This document shows, piece by piece, positions 12,282-23,600 of a stretch of 64,000 bases of DNA; the stretch's first letter is position 1, and each line of letters begins with the position of its first letter. Source of the DNA: Polydactylus sextarius (taxonomy: Eukaryota > Chordata > Actinopteri > Polynemidae). The notes under the pieces were generated by a model, which ran no database searches, was not told the origin of the DNA, and was given only the letters and a program-made list of their open reading frames with translations. The stretch lies in assembly GCA_016801845.1 (NCBI GenBank), contig CM028931.1, forward strand, positions 7,624,587 to 7,688,586, written 5' to 3'. Made by a program: the position numbers and the translations under genes.

Positions 12282-14997
12282 ATGAGGACGAGTGAGTTTG
12301 ACTCCTCATCTGAAGACGAGGAGGTCGGAGAGGAGCAGCTGACACCTCTACACATCTCCTGGTGAGGACCAAGTGTGTGTGTATATGTGTGTGTGTGTTT
12401 TCTTCCAGTATACACTGTAGTCTCACTGAACATGAACATTCTGTTTCATTTGGCTCGTAGGTTACCTCTGTCCATCGTCGAGTGCTCGCAGTTTCTTGGG
12501 ATCTGTGCGCTACCAGGTAAAGTTCCATTTAATCATTTTTACACCTTCTGTCCTCTTCTTCCTTTATTGTTTCGTACATTTGTGTATGTTAATGTAAATC
12601 TGGTTACAGGTTGCAAATACAAAGAGATCCGCAGGAGTCTTCTACGAGACGTTGGTGAGATGAACTTGATTCTTTCTGTTGCTTAAAAACAGCTGATTAA
12701 AGGAGAGCTTTGTTGTAAAATGTAAGATGTTTGGATATGTAAAACATGATGATGAGTTGTTATGTTTGCTGAGGAGCTAAACTACGCTAGCCCGTTGCAT
12801 TACGAACATTGTTATTTTTTTATGGTTTTTGACGAAAAGTCTCACCATGCAAGTGAATGGGGCAGCCAGGCATCTTGAAGACGTCGCTTTTTTAAACCAT
12901 TAAAACAGCTCAAAGCAGCTCCACACTTCCTTGTTAGTATAACAAGGGTCCTGACATTTAAAACGAGGCGTTGAGAACTTTGTAAGTGAACACATCGTTT
13001 ATTTAAAAAGACTTTTTTACAGGTAGGACCCAGCGGTAGTTTCCGGTTGCTGCCATGTTGAAAGTAAGTCCTACAATTAATTCATTCACATAGATTTCAA
13101 ATTGTTGGTGACAATATCTGGTCATCGTCTACAAGTCACTCCTCCTATTATGCCCATTGGTTCGTGTTTGTTCAACATGGCGGCGACTGGAAACTACCGC
13201 TAGGTCCTACCTGTAAAACAAAGTCTTTTTAATAAACGATATGTTCACTCAACACTTTGTTTTAAATGTCAGGACCCTTGTTATACCAGCAAGGAAGTGT
13301 GGAGCTACTTTGAGCTGTTTTAATGGTTTAAAATAGCGACGTCTTCAAGCTGCCTGGCTGCCCCATTCACTTGCATGGTGAGTCTTTTCGTCAAAAACCA
13401 TAAAAATAACAATGTTCTTAATGCAACGGGCTAGCGTAGTTTAGCTCCTCAGCAAACATAACAACTCGTTATCATGTTCTAACATATTCAAAGCTCATTT
13501 TACGCCAAAGTTCCCCTTTAATGTGACCACATTTTTAAATATTTTTCCCTTTTCTTCCATCAACCAGAGGAGCTCCAGAACCAGGGGGTACAAGACGTGT
13601 TTGTTCTCTGCACCAGAGGTGAACTCAACAAGTACCGGGTGCCGTCCCTGCTGGAGGTTTACGAGCAGCGAGGCTTCGCCGTTCACCACCTGCCGTTCCC
13701 GGACGGAGAAGCTCCGGAGCTGGAGCAGTGCTGCCAGATCCTCGAGGAGCTGCGGCTCAGCCTCGAGAACAGCAGGAGGACCGTGATCCAGTGAGTCCAT
13801 CAAATCGGGAATTTAAAATGAATCACAGGGATTTAAAAAAAAAAAAAAAAAAAACCCTCTCTGATGTGTCGCGTTGGTTTAAACTGCAGATTATTATCTT
13901 GATTAATTGTTTAATTTATTAAATGTGACAAAAATGGTTAAAAAATCCAAGTAGTAAAAGTAAAAAAAAAAAATATTCACTTTACAATAATAATCAGAGA
14001 AAAGTAGGAAATCTTGATATTTCGGAAGCTAAAAAAATAATAGTTGTAGGTATTTTCTTGATAGTTGATAAAAGTATTAAAAATTGTGTTTTTTTAATAT
14101 ATTTTAGATACTTTTTAAAAATGAAAAATGGTGTCAACAATACAGGAAGTTCCCTAAATATGAAATATTTGCTCAGTTTCGCGTTTGACGGTAACGCGCG
14201 CTTTTTTTTTTTTTTTCCCTATTTCCTCTTCAGCTGTTACGGAGGCCTGGGACGCTCCGCTTTAAGTAAGAACATTTTACTTGCGCTTTCATTTTGGAAA
14301 GCGATCCTCTCAATATTTGCGCCGTCGCCGTTTCTTTTTTTTTTTTTTTTTTTTCCCCCCACCCCCGAAATTGCTTCTGATGATGTCGCAACGTTTGCAG
14401 TCGCCGCCTGTTTGCTGCTTCAGCTCTCCACGACGATGACGGCGAACAAAGCCATCGAGATCCTCAGGGAGCACCGAGGAGGAGGAGCCATCCAGACGGT
14501 GAAGGTGAGGTCACTCTTCGTGCTCGTCGAACGCGCTAACTCCAAACGGTTAGAAAAATAAGGAACATGTGAGATAACGTAATTTAGAAACCGTTTTGCC
14601 GTTAATGGTTTTTACACAGGGTCTTGAAAGTCTTAAAAATATGGAATTTTGAAACACAAAGGCTTTCCAGACCTTGAAAAGTCTGGGATTTTGTGTGAAA
14701 GTTAGCTAGCTAGAGTTGTTTGCTTCTGGCAGCTCAATATTAGCTAGCGATTTATTTATTTAAATGTATCAAAAGGCTCCCTGATAAGTGACACCCTGTG
14801 GCTTTAAAGATGCTACGCGTGCGTTAGCGTTAACAGCCGTTTGAACTGTTTTTATTAACTTTCTGTATTTGTAGCGTATCCATTTCTAACTTACTTTTTT
14901 CCCGCAGCAATACAACTTCCTCCACGAGTTTCAGGAGCGCTACACGGCGTACCAGGAGAGCAGAGACGTTTCCGCAGAGCGCTCGGTGTCTCGGTGA
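12282..14997 (+). CDS. cdkn3: Cyclin-dependent kinase inhibitor 3 (KAP dual-specificity phosphatase)
   Basis: Dephosphorylates the activation-loop threonine of CDK2 and related kinases once cyclin has left, restraining the cell cycle. Coding exons: 12282-12361, 12461-12516, 12610-12654, 13568-13790, 14234-14265, 14401-14504, 14908-14997. They total 630 nt, encoding 209 residues against about 212 in human. The phosphatase signature HCYGGLGRS is at residues 135-143, with Cys136 the nucleophile and Arg142 the phosphate binder; Asp106 in PFPDG is the likely general acid. The N-terminal acidic TSEFDSSSEDEE and the C-terminal SRSVSR-like tail match the family. The start follows an acceptor near 12262; upstream ATGs are closed by stops. 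Intron 12655-13567 is nearly all one foldback transposon. Head-to-head with the RhoGEF and tail-to-tail with CNIH1. Confidence 0.97.
12697..13522. mobile_element. Foldback element family A, copy 1
   Basis: Starts TTAAAGGAG and ends CTCC/CCCCTTTAA-like. The left arm (for example 'gaggagctaaactacgctag', 'gtgaatggggcagccaggc', 'tataacaagggtcctgac') reappears reverse-complemented in the right arm, so most of the 826 bp can fold on itself. There is no coding capacity, so it is a non-autonomous (MITE-like) element with long terminal inverted repeats. Confidence 0.88.
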
Positions 14998-15123
14998 AAA
15001 ATATCCCCGGTCGCCGTCCAACGCGAATTTTCCTCTCCTCTCGTCTGCGTGTGATATAATTGTATTCTCTAATGATCGCACTTTAACAGAATACTCTAAT
15101 ATATTACTTTCTCATTATCTCCA

Positions 15124-15129
15124 AATAAA
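15124..15129 (+). terminator. cdkn3: Polyadenylation signal of CDKN3
   Basis: AATAAA lies 127 bp after the stop codon, followed by an A/T-rich then T-rich stretch. It implies a short 3' UTR. Confidence 0.7.
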
Positions 15130-15198
15130 ACACACAACAAAAAAACTGGAAAATCTGTGTTTTGTAGCATTTAATTTTTTTCCCAATATTTATGTATA

Positions 15199-15247
<49 letters not shown>

Positions 15248-15264
15248 GTGTATATATATATTTG

Positions 15265-15745
15265 AAATGTCTCATGGTTTTCACATGTGATGTTTGTGAA
15301 TTTTAAAGATAATGTTTTGCGGACTACGACGCTCGTCTCGCTAAACTCTGACGGCTAACGTTAGCTTAACAGCTAGCTACGCTAACCTAGGAAAATATCT
15401 CCCCCCGGTCGGTTTGATCCACCTGCTCCTCGTTCTCTCTTCAGCCGGGGAGAGAGGGGGGGAAAGAAATCGTGACGTGACGTCGCCTACGAGACTATTT
15501 GGTTTGTAGTCGAACCAGTTACGTGTTTTCAGAAGCAGATAAATCAACATTTACACCACAAACATAGTCTTGACTCACACTAATAGTTGTCATTTAAATT
15601 AAGATACAGGATATGTGTGATTCAGGGTAGAAGTCAAAGTGGATCGGATAATAATTTGTATCTCTCCATTGACTTTCATTCTTTTTTGTTTTCTTTTTCG
15701 ATCTAAGGACCCATTAGGTTAACCAGAAGGGGCGTGGCTTAGGCT
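15265..15745 (-). mobile_element. Interspersed element family D, copy 1
   Basis: Reverse-orientation copy of the sequence at 27955-28710. Shared landmarks are the 'gctaacgttagc' block, 'cctaggaaaatatct', a tract with 'cgttctctcttcagccgg', and 'ttcagggtagaagtcaaag'. It lies in the CDKN3-CNIH1 intergenic region. Confidence 0.75.
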
Positions 15746-17363
15746 CCATATATTATTTTCCAGCACTGACGTTAGGTTTTTCGTTAAATCTGCAAAACCG
15801 TTACTTCCTCTTGCAACAGATTATTTCCCAACTGAATCTTCCACATTGTGTCACCGGAGGTTTTGTGGATTACAAAAATAAACCTTTTTAATTCAGTTGA
15901 AATGCAGCTATTTTGTTAGGATTTTTTTTTTTTTTTTTTGTCTATTAATTAGTTTGCGTCGTGATTTGACCCTGAACAATGTGATATTTTGAAGTTTAAT
16001 TACATTTTTGGAAAATTACCTACAGTTAAATGAGCAGTTTTGTTTTTTTTTTTTCTTCATATTTTTGCTCTTTTTAATCTTTTAATTCAATATATATATA
16101 CTTAAAAATCCATTAAAACAAACAAAAAATTAAAGGAAATATTGATATAAAATAAAATTCCAGTCAAAATTAAGAGCGGGATTGTTTTTTTTTTTTTTTT
16201 TTATGTATATTTTTTTTTATTTTTTATTTCGATTCAAATGATAAAACTCATGATTCCTAGATGCGACATGACGACGGGCATTATTTCATTTTCTTTAACG
16301 TGACACATGGTTGTCTCTTTCCCTGATTTAAAAAAAAAAAAAAAAGTACACATTTTGAGAAAAACAAACAAAATGGCAATAAATACTCTAAAAATTTGCG
16401 TGCGTGAGAAAATAATACTAAGTCTAATGGCTTCGACTCATCTAAGACATGTAAAAAAAAAAAAAAACATGTCAACAACTTCCCACATTGTGACGGCGAG
16501 GAGTGTTTTCGATATCGTAGACGTTAAAAAATATATATATTGGAGTTCGTAACCGTGTGGAATATGTTTTTCTTTTGGTGCTGAAATGGAACAAACAACA
16601 ACAAAATAAAAACAGCTGAGGGATTTTTTTGTAAAAGGTACATTCAACAGTATGGCACGTCAAAGCTCAAATGCAAAGAAAGCAGAGAATTACAAAGAAC
16701 TGTCGCTTCCTAATGATCAATAAACTCTTGTAACGTTGAGTCTACCTTTTTTTTTTTTTTTAAAGTTACCGATAGCTGCGAGGGCCGTTTTTTTACAGAA
16801 ACACAGATACACACGTACACGTCGCTTTCTAACTCCGGATTCACACTTAAGAAGAAAACAAACGTTGCCGTTAATTCCAACGGGAGGGATTTACACAAAC
16901 GTGAAGTGCGATCATTAACCAGGCGGTAGATTGTCCCCGTGCGAACGTTTCACTACATGATAATAAGTGGTTGCACATGAGCCCTCACAACGTCCTGAAA
17001 AGGGTTGTTGTTTTTTTTTTGTTTTTTTTTTTTTTTTTTTTTCTCCATTTATGGGGAAGGAGCGGGAGAGTCCGGTTCACGAGTTTTTTTTTTTTTTTTA
17101 GTGATCATCATCATCATGATCTTGAAATCACGTGGCTTGAAAAAAAAAAAAAAAAATCACAATTATTTTAAACTTATCGCAGGAGAAACGATCATACAAA
17201 AAAAAAAAAAAAAACATACAGCTTGAGATTCTTCACAAATGAAAAATAACTCGTCGAAACTGCAAACACTCAAAAGCAAGATGGAAAAAAAACAAAAAAC
17301 AACTTTATTATTTAAATCTCAAGCATCAAAAAAAAAAAAAAAAAAAAAAAAAAATCACCATGC

Positions 17364-17400
<37 letters not shown>

Positions 17401-17717
17401 TTCAGGTTCTGTCCGTATTTTTTCCTCCTCCATAAAATTTTAACTCATAGTGTTTTGAAAAAAGAACGCTGCGACCGAGATGTATCGTCTTAACACGGGC
17501 TTAATGTTTTGTTTTTTTTTTTTTTTTTTTTTTTTTCCACAATGACACTCTTGCGCTGTGTGTATGTGTGTGTGGGTTCGAGAGTTCGTCCGCTTGAAAT
17601 GGCGTCTTGTTGTTGCTGAGTGGTCGTCTCCGGGCCGGTCCGGTGCTCCAGCACTAAGAGGTCGTAGTGTCTGGTCGTCGACTGTACGCGCAGGTCCTTT
17701 TTCCTTCGTCGGCCCGT
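15746..17717. other. A/T-rich tail-to-tail region, probable CNIH1 3' UTR
   Basis: No gene is seen. It holds many A and T homopolymers, for example 16995-17042, 17327-17354 and 17368-17398, and a (TA)n tract lies nearby at 15213-15260. The part next to 17718 is presumably the CNIH1 3' UTR (minus strand). Short frames here, rich in Lys and Phe, merely reflect the homopolymers. Confidence 0.5.
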
Positions 17718-20700
17718 TTAAGAGCTCACCAGAACATAGATCATCCTGTCAGACGCAGAGAGAGAACGGAAAACACTTCGATGATTAGAAAACCGGCTTG
17801 TTTTTGCGATAATATTATTAGAACATATCAAAATGTGACCTAAAACATGGCTGCATGTCAGCTATTTTACGTCCAGTTGAAGTGATATTGAGTTTGCCCG
17901 TCTTTTGTTTTCACAACCGAATAGTTAACAATGAAAGTGATTGGGGCAGCCAGCCAAACGCATCTAAATCATCGTTTTTTAACCACTAATAAAGCTCAAA
18001 ATATCACTTTGCTTCAGCAGTAGCATGAATAGGGTCCCTACACATATTTGTTACAGATTTTCACCATTATCCTGAACTGGCCAATGTGCATTAAGTAAGT
18101 CTTGTAAAACAGTATTTTTTAATAAACTTCTCAGTTCACTTACTAAGTTATCAGTACTTCAGTTTATGTGTAGGGACCCTATTCATGCTACCGCTGAACT
18201 GAAGTGATACTTTGAGCCTTGTGAGTGGTTAAAAAAATGACAATTCGAGATGTTTGGCTGGCTGCCCCATTTACTTCCATTGTTAACCAACTGGTTGTGA
18301 AAACAAACTTGATATTACTTCAGCCAACATTAAATATCTCTTAAGGGGGTGGTGAAATAGACCCCTCCTTAACTTTTTTAATCAGTGTTAAGTATGAAGC
18401 TATAGCCATGAGTTAGCTTAGCATGAGGGCTAGAAACAAGGGGAAACAGCTAGCTAACAAAACAACAAATGATTGCGCCGCTGGTGGGTGAAAGTTAGAA
18501 TAGCTGCTGACTTTTCCCCTTTATTTTCAAGTCTTTGTGCCACATTTAGCTAGGCTAGTTAGCTAGTGTAAGCTAAGCATCAGTCTTGAGGAAAAACGAG
18601 AAAATGCGGTAAAGATCCTCTCATCTGTTTCACGTAAAACTACATTTCTTTCGAGGGAGTTTACTTTAATACAGAAAGCGTACCCATAGAGATAGTAGAA
18701 GAATGAGAGGAGATAGAAAGCCAGTTTGCACCAGCCCTCTTTTTGACAGTACGCCAGGATGTCGGCGTTCATGATGGTCGTCGGGTCGTAGAGTCCCGGG
18801 CAGCTCATCACAGGTCTGCTCATATACCTGGACAGGGGGGGTTGAACCAGAAGATCGAGTCAGAACGCGTTTTTTTTTTTTTAACGTCGAGCATTTAGAA
18901 GTCGCGCTCGGCCGCGAGGCAACCCACCTCCAGACGTGATAAGCCAGCAGCGGCAGGTTGAGGCAGAGGGTTAGCCACTCGGCGGCGCAGAAGAACATCA
19001 CGCAGAAGAAGAAGTGGATGAGATACTCGGGGAGAACGAGCTGTTGAGCGATGAGGGGGGAAAAGAAAAGAGACAAAAATGTCACAATCCGTCTTACTAT
19101 TATTATCATAAACCTGTATTGTGCTCTACTAACTTCGTGTCGTTTATTAAGTGTGAATGTGCAGGTGACAAATGTAGCGAGCTGTTACAAAAAAAAAAAA
19201 AGGGGAATGAGGCTGTTTCACAAAGAGAAAATTAAGCTATTTAAAGAGCCGGGCGGCTCCAAATTGCCGCCAGCTCCGCAGAGAGTTGAAATACATAAAT
19301 AAGCTTCCGTGTGGTGCTTTTACTTTTACGGTGCGTTTTACAGTTCTATTGATTTATACGCGTGTTGTTTTTAAATGTCTGTAATGTGAAATAACCGTGA
19401 ATGTTGAATGTTCCTCCGTGTGGATATATAAGGTCAATTTCACACCTTGTTTATACATATATCTATATATATAGATATATGTATATTCATGTCATGCGTC
19501 ATCAAGTGTGACCACGAGAAGGAACTCATCAACAAGTTGCTCTGGAGACTGTTTGCACATCTCAACATCAACATCTTTTGCGAAAAACCCAGACTGGGCG
19601 ACACACTGGAGTAACACCATGCTGTGAGCGCTAGCAGTGTTGATGCAGGCGGCTGCTTCAGGTTGATGAGAGTTTGAACCGGTGCAGGGAGGAGGAGGAG
19701 GAGAGGGTATTATAAGGTGGGGGCAGATGGAGGCACCACATGGAAGCCATGCATTGAGAAAGAGCAGAGGGTGGAGGTGCGGGGGCAACCAACAGCCCAC
19801 AGATGGAAAGGTGAGGGCCATGTAGGAGGAGGAGGAAGGGGGAGGGGCTATAATGTATTGAAATCCTGCACTGTGCTGCCAAATATATTAATAAAAAAAA
19901 TAAATAAATTAAAAAAAAAAGCACAAACAAACAAAATGCGGACTGAGCTCGAGCCTTTCACACTCAAAAAAAAAAAAAGACTGAGCATGGTCAAAAAAAC
20001 AACAACAAAAAAAAAAAAAACCCCAGCAGCGATTCTGTTACTTTTAACCACGTTAACTCCTCCGATTGGTCAAATCGACGACCAATCGGTCCACGCTAAA
20101 TAATGCTGAGCTGTGGAGAGTTGGGTTTGTGCGGCCATCTGCTCTGAACCGCAGGTGACGAAGGTTAGAGCCAAACGCTGAGCTCATGTACAGTAGCTTA
20201 GTCCTGCAGCCTCCTCCTCACAGTAAAGATCTATAGTAAGAAAAAACTGGAACGTTGTCGTCCAGCATCACAGTCCACAGCTTTAAAGCAGAACTTGGGT
20301 GTAAAATGATGTTTGGATATGTTAAAACATGATAACGAGTTGTTATGTTTGCTGAGGAGCTAAACTACGCTAGCCCCTTGCGTTACGAACATTGTTATTT
20401 TTATGGTTTTTGACGAAAAAGACTCGCCATTCAAGTGAATGGGGCAGCCAGGCAGCTTGAAGACGTCGCTATTTTAAACCATTAAAAACAGCTCAAAGTA
20501 GCTCCACACTTCCTTGTTAGCATAACAAGGGTCCTGACGTTTAAAATTAGGTGTTGAGAACTTTGTAAGTGAACACATTGTTTATTAAAAAGACTTTTTT
20601 ACAGGTAGGACCTAGCGGTAGTTTCTGGTTGCTGCCATGTTGAAAGTCAGTCCTACAATTAATTCATTCAGATGGATTTCATCTGTTGGTAACAATATCT

Positions 20701-23418
20701 GGTCATCATCTACAAGGGGAATGATTTAATTTGTTCCATCTCTCCTCATATTCTGCCCATTGATTCGTGTTCGTTTTTAACATGGTGGCAACCGGAAACT
20801 ACCGCTAGGTTCCTACCTGTAAAACAAAGTCTTTTTAATAAACGATGTGTTCACTTACAAAGTTCTCAACGCCTCGTTTTAAATGTCAGGACCCTTGTTA
20901 TACCAGCAAGGAAGTGTGGAGCTACTTTGAGCTGTTTTAATGGTTTAAAATAGCGACGTCTTCAAGCTGCCTGGCTGCCCCATTCACTTGCATGGCGAGA
21001 CTTTTGGTCAAAAACCATAAAAATAACAATGTTCGTAATGCAAGGGGCTAGCGTAGTTTAGCTCCTCAGCAAACATAACAACTCGTTATCATGTTTTTAC
21101 ATATCCAAACATCATTTTACACACGTTCTCCTTTAAGTATCAAAATTACAGCTCAAAAAGCTTCGCTAATAAGACTAATAAATTAATTTCTATAAACTCT
21201 ATGATGTCAAGGCAGTGCGCAGGCCTGTGGTGTCGTGTTACTGTCGTCTCAAACTCAAGACAAGTTGACTGACTTTTTTGAGTTTACTGGGGATTTGTTG
21301 TACCAGCATAACTGTAACATTATATGCAAACAAAGGGTAGGTTGTAATAAAGATCATGCATGTTTTGAGCATTTGCAAGTCTTTTCAGTTAACAGCTACA
21401 CTTTATCCGTAATCGATAAGGAAAAGATCGAATCCCAGAGAATAAAACTTTATATTTGCACTGTATTGTAAAGCTTAAGACTGAATAGATTTACTTGATT
21501 TAATTGGTTGCAAGAGGTAAAAAAAAAAAAATCCAGCTACATGTTGAGAGATGATCAAAAATGTTCACTAAAATAAGATTAAAAACAGGAGAATTACAGG
21601 AAAAAAAAGCCTGCGGCACAGGTGGCACGTTGTGTAATCCCCACGCTGACCTTTGACCTCTACTCTTGAGATTAGTTAACTGAAAAGACGTTTGCAAACA
21701 CTTCCCCGTGCAAAAATGACAAGACTGCAGACTGAGTTGAACTGAGCGGGCATTTTTAAAGATTGGTACAAACCTTTAATGCAATTTTGACTCTTTTAAT
21801 CTTTTTGACCTTTTCAACTGTCTTTTTTTTTTTTTTGCCGTTAAAGTGTTAAAAAAAACAAACAAAAACAACAACAACAAAAAAAAAAAGAATAGCAGGA
21901 TAGGAAAAAAAAAACAAAAACAAACAAACAAAAAAAAAGGCGTTAGAAGTTTTGTACAGCTGACAAGATCACTGAATTCATAACAGGCAGGTTATTTAGC
22001 ATAACAGTGCAGAAGAAAATGATCGAAAAAAGACAAGAGAGGCGGATCAAGTGTCTAAAGTAAACGAAATCTCCGTCAACGGAGCAAATCTGCATGCAGT
22101 CAAAGAGGCAAAGAGGGACGCGCGTCGGGTGATGCGGTGTCACTTACCGGATTTAAAGTGTTACACTGATCTATAGGATTCTTGTAGTCGGTCTTCAGCT
22201 CATCAAATGCTATTATCTGTAGGGACAAGAGGATCACAGAGCAGCTTTAGAAACACCGAGCAGTTCAGATTTGAGCTTTGTGTAAGTAGTAGCGACGTAG
22301 TAATGTAGAAGTAGTGATAAATGCTCAGTAACGGTGATGTCTTCAACCAAATCCTCACATTTAGAAGGTTTAACAAGGAAGCTTTGGATTTCTTAAAAAG
22401 CGATTAGTATATTATTTACTATAGGACACTGGATTGACTGATGAATCATTGTAAAAGCAATAAACTCTGTGTGTTATGGTGATTTTTGTTTATCAATCTG
22501 AATAAGATGTGTGTATTTAGTCATTTATTTAAAAAAATATATCAAGTCTTCTCCTCTCTTATAATGTTCCTGTTGTTGTTTAATTAAATTTTACATGCAT
22601 ATTTCGATTTTTATCCTATTTCTTGCCCTTATTTTGTTGATCGTTAATAACAGGAAACTCATGTGTGGATGGTAAAGGTCATGTGACAACACGGCAACAC
22701 TACAACACTTGGAAATGATTCTATTTATGTTTACATTAAAAATAATAATTAGACAGAGTGGTGCGACATTTCAGGAGATAGGTAGAGAGAATGACAGCAG
22801 CACCGGGTGGTTAATTGCTCCTCCACCACTGTAGGTTAAAATTAGCAAGCTAAGTCTGCTAACTAGCTTTAGCTACTAGCTAAACAATAATAATTTGACA
22901 CGTTTGTCCAAGTAACAGACGTTTGTTGTGATTGGAAGTCGGTAAATGAGAGGGGAATAGTGGAAACAGGCTGTGGTGACCTAATTATGTAAATTAAAAA
23001 CCGGTGCTTCGGTGTGTAAATTGCTAACTAGCCGCTAGCCGTGGGCAGGGTGTGTTCCATTCATTCTCTGCGTCGCAGCCGATCTCTAATAATAATAATT
23101 GACGTCTCGTGGGTAGGGAACGCGCGCGTGCCTCTATGGAGTTCCCATGATTACGTTCCATCCAGACGCTGAGAAGATCGACGCTCGGACGGTTACGTAC
23201 AACCCCCCCCGAAAAAAAACCGTCTTGGATATGTGGCTACAAAGCTGGCCTACCGTTAGCCCGGGGGTTTCGCTCTTTCCGCCACTTGAACCGGCAGGCC
23301 CACGGTGCTACCTAAAGTAAACCAAATGCGTACTTACGTGCCAGATGGCGAAGAAGATAAGCGCCGCCGTGAGCAGCAGAGCGAGCATATAACAAAAGGC
23401 CGCGAATGTGAACGCCAT
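17718..23418 (-). CDS. cnih1: Cornichon homolog 1 (ER export cargo receptor)
   Basis: A small polytopic membrane protein of the early secretory pathway that binds cargo such as TGF-alpha-type ligands and links it to COPII vesicles. Exons on the minus strand: 23338-23418, 22148-22216, 18928-19040, 18684-18827, 17718-17745. They total 435 nt, encoding 144 residues, the same length as human CNIH1. Hydrophobic segments are at residues 3-26, about 55-75 and 115-142. Family landmarks are MAFTFAAFCYMLALLLTAAL, the cornichon motif FDELKTDYKNPIDQC, and the C-terminal end MIYVLVSS. It lacks the inserted loop of the AMPA-receptor-associated CNIH2/3. Introns carry foldback elements A (20282-21136) and B (17866-18590). 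Divergence from human is a few conservative changes. Confidence 0.97.
17866..18590. mobile_element. Foldback element family B, copy 1 (ends eroded)
   Basis: Contains 'tcttttgttttcacaac', 'ggggcagccagccaaac' and 'atgaatagggtccctacaca', then the same in reverse complement to about 18300. A tail rich in 'agctagctaac' follows. It corresponds to the more complete copy at 38231-39105. It lies in CNIH1 intron 17746-18683. Confidence 0.75.
19452..19485. repeat. Perfect 34-bp A/T palindrome
   Basis: Each 17-base half is the exact reverse complement of the other (tatacatatatctatat and its partner). It lies in a CNIH1 intron. It could form a cruciform; no function is claimed. Confidence 0.85.
19490..19860. 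other. Unassigned low-copy intronic sequence
   Basis: A G-rich, non-A/T stretch in the CNIH1 intron with purine-rich GGAGGA runs. It is open for 109 codons on the minus strand, but that frame shows no recognisable domain and is Pro/Ser/His-biased. It could be a decayed transposon or retrocopy. Confidence 0.3.
20282..21136. mobile_element. Foldback element family A, copy 2
   Basis: About 855 bp in CNIH1 intron 19041-22147, with the same termini and arms as the copy at 12697-13522. The unpaired centre includes 'caatatctggtcatcatctac'. Confidence 0.88.
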
Positions 23419-23600
23419 TTTTCTCCTCCGGTTGTTCTCGGCGGTTCCTGGCTCGGCTGGCGGATGATGCAGGCAGCTTCGCTACCGAATTCAGATTTGT
23501 CACCGCTTCTTCTTCTACGGTGAGTACTAAAACCGGCTGCTGTCATTAAATGTCGCATTGCTGCCACCTGCTGGAGAGTTTTTTGTTTTATCACAACAAT
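23419..23600. promoter_or_regulatory. cnih1: CNIH1 promoter region with CTCF-like motif
   Basis: GC-richer sequence upstream of the CNIH1 start. At 23561-23574 CTGCCACCTGCTGG is the reverse complement of CCAGCAGGTGGCAG, a full match to the CTCF core consensus. No TATA box was seen. Confidence 0.4.

Noticed and set aside
14058..14561. 167-codon plus-strand ORF in CDKN3
   Set aside because: Runs through introns and homopolymers and is only partly in frame with one CDKN3 exon.
16300..17500. Lys- and Phe-rich small ORFs
   Set aside because: They arise from A and T homopolymers in the CNIH1 3' flank.
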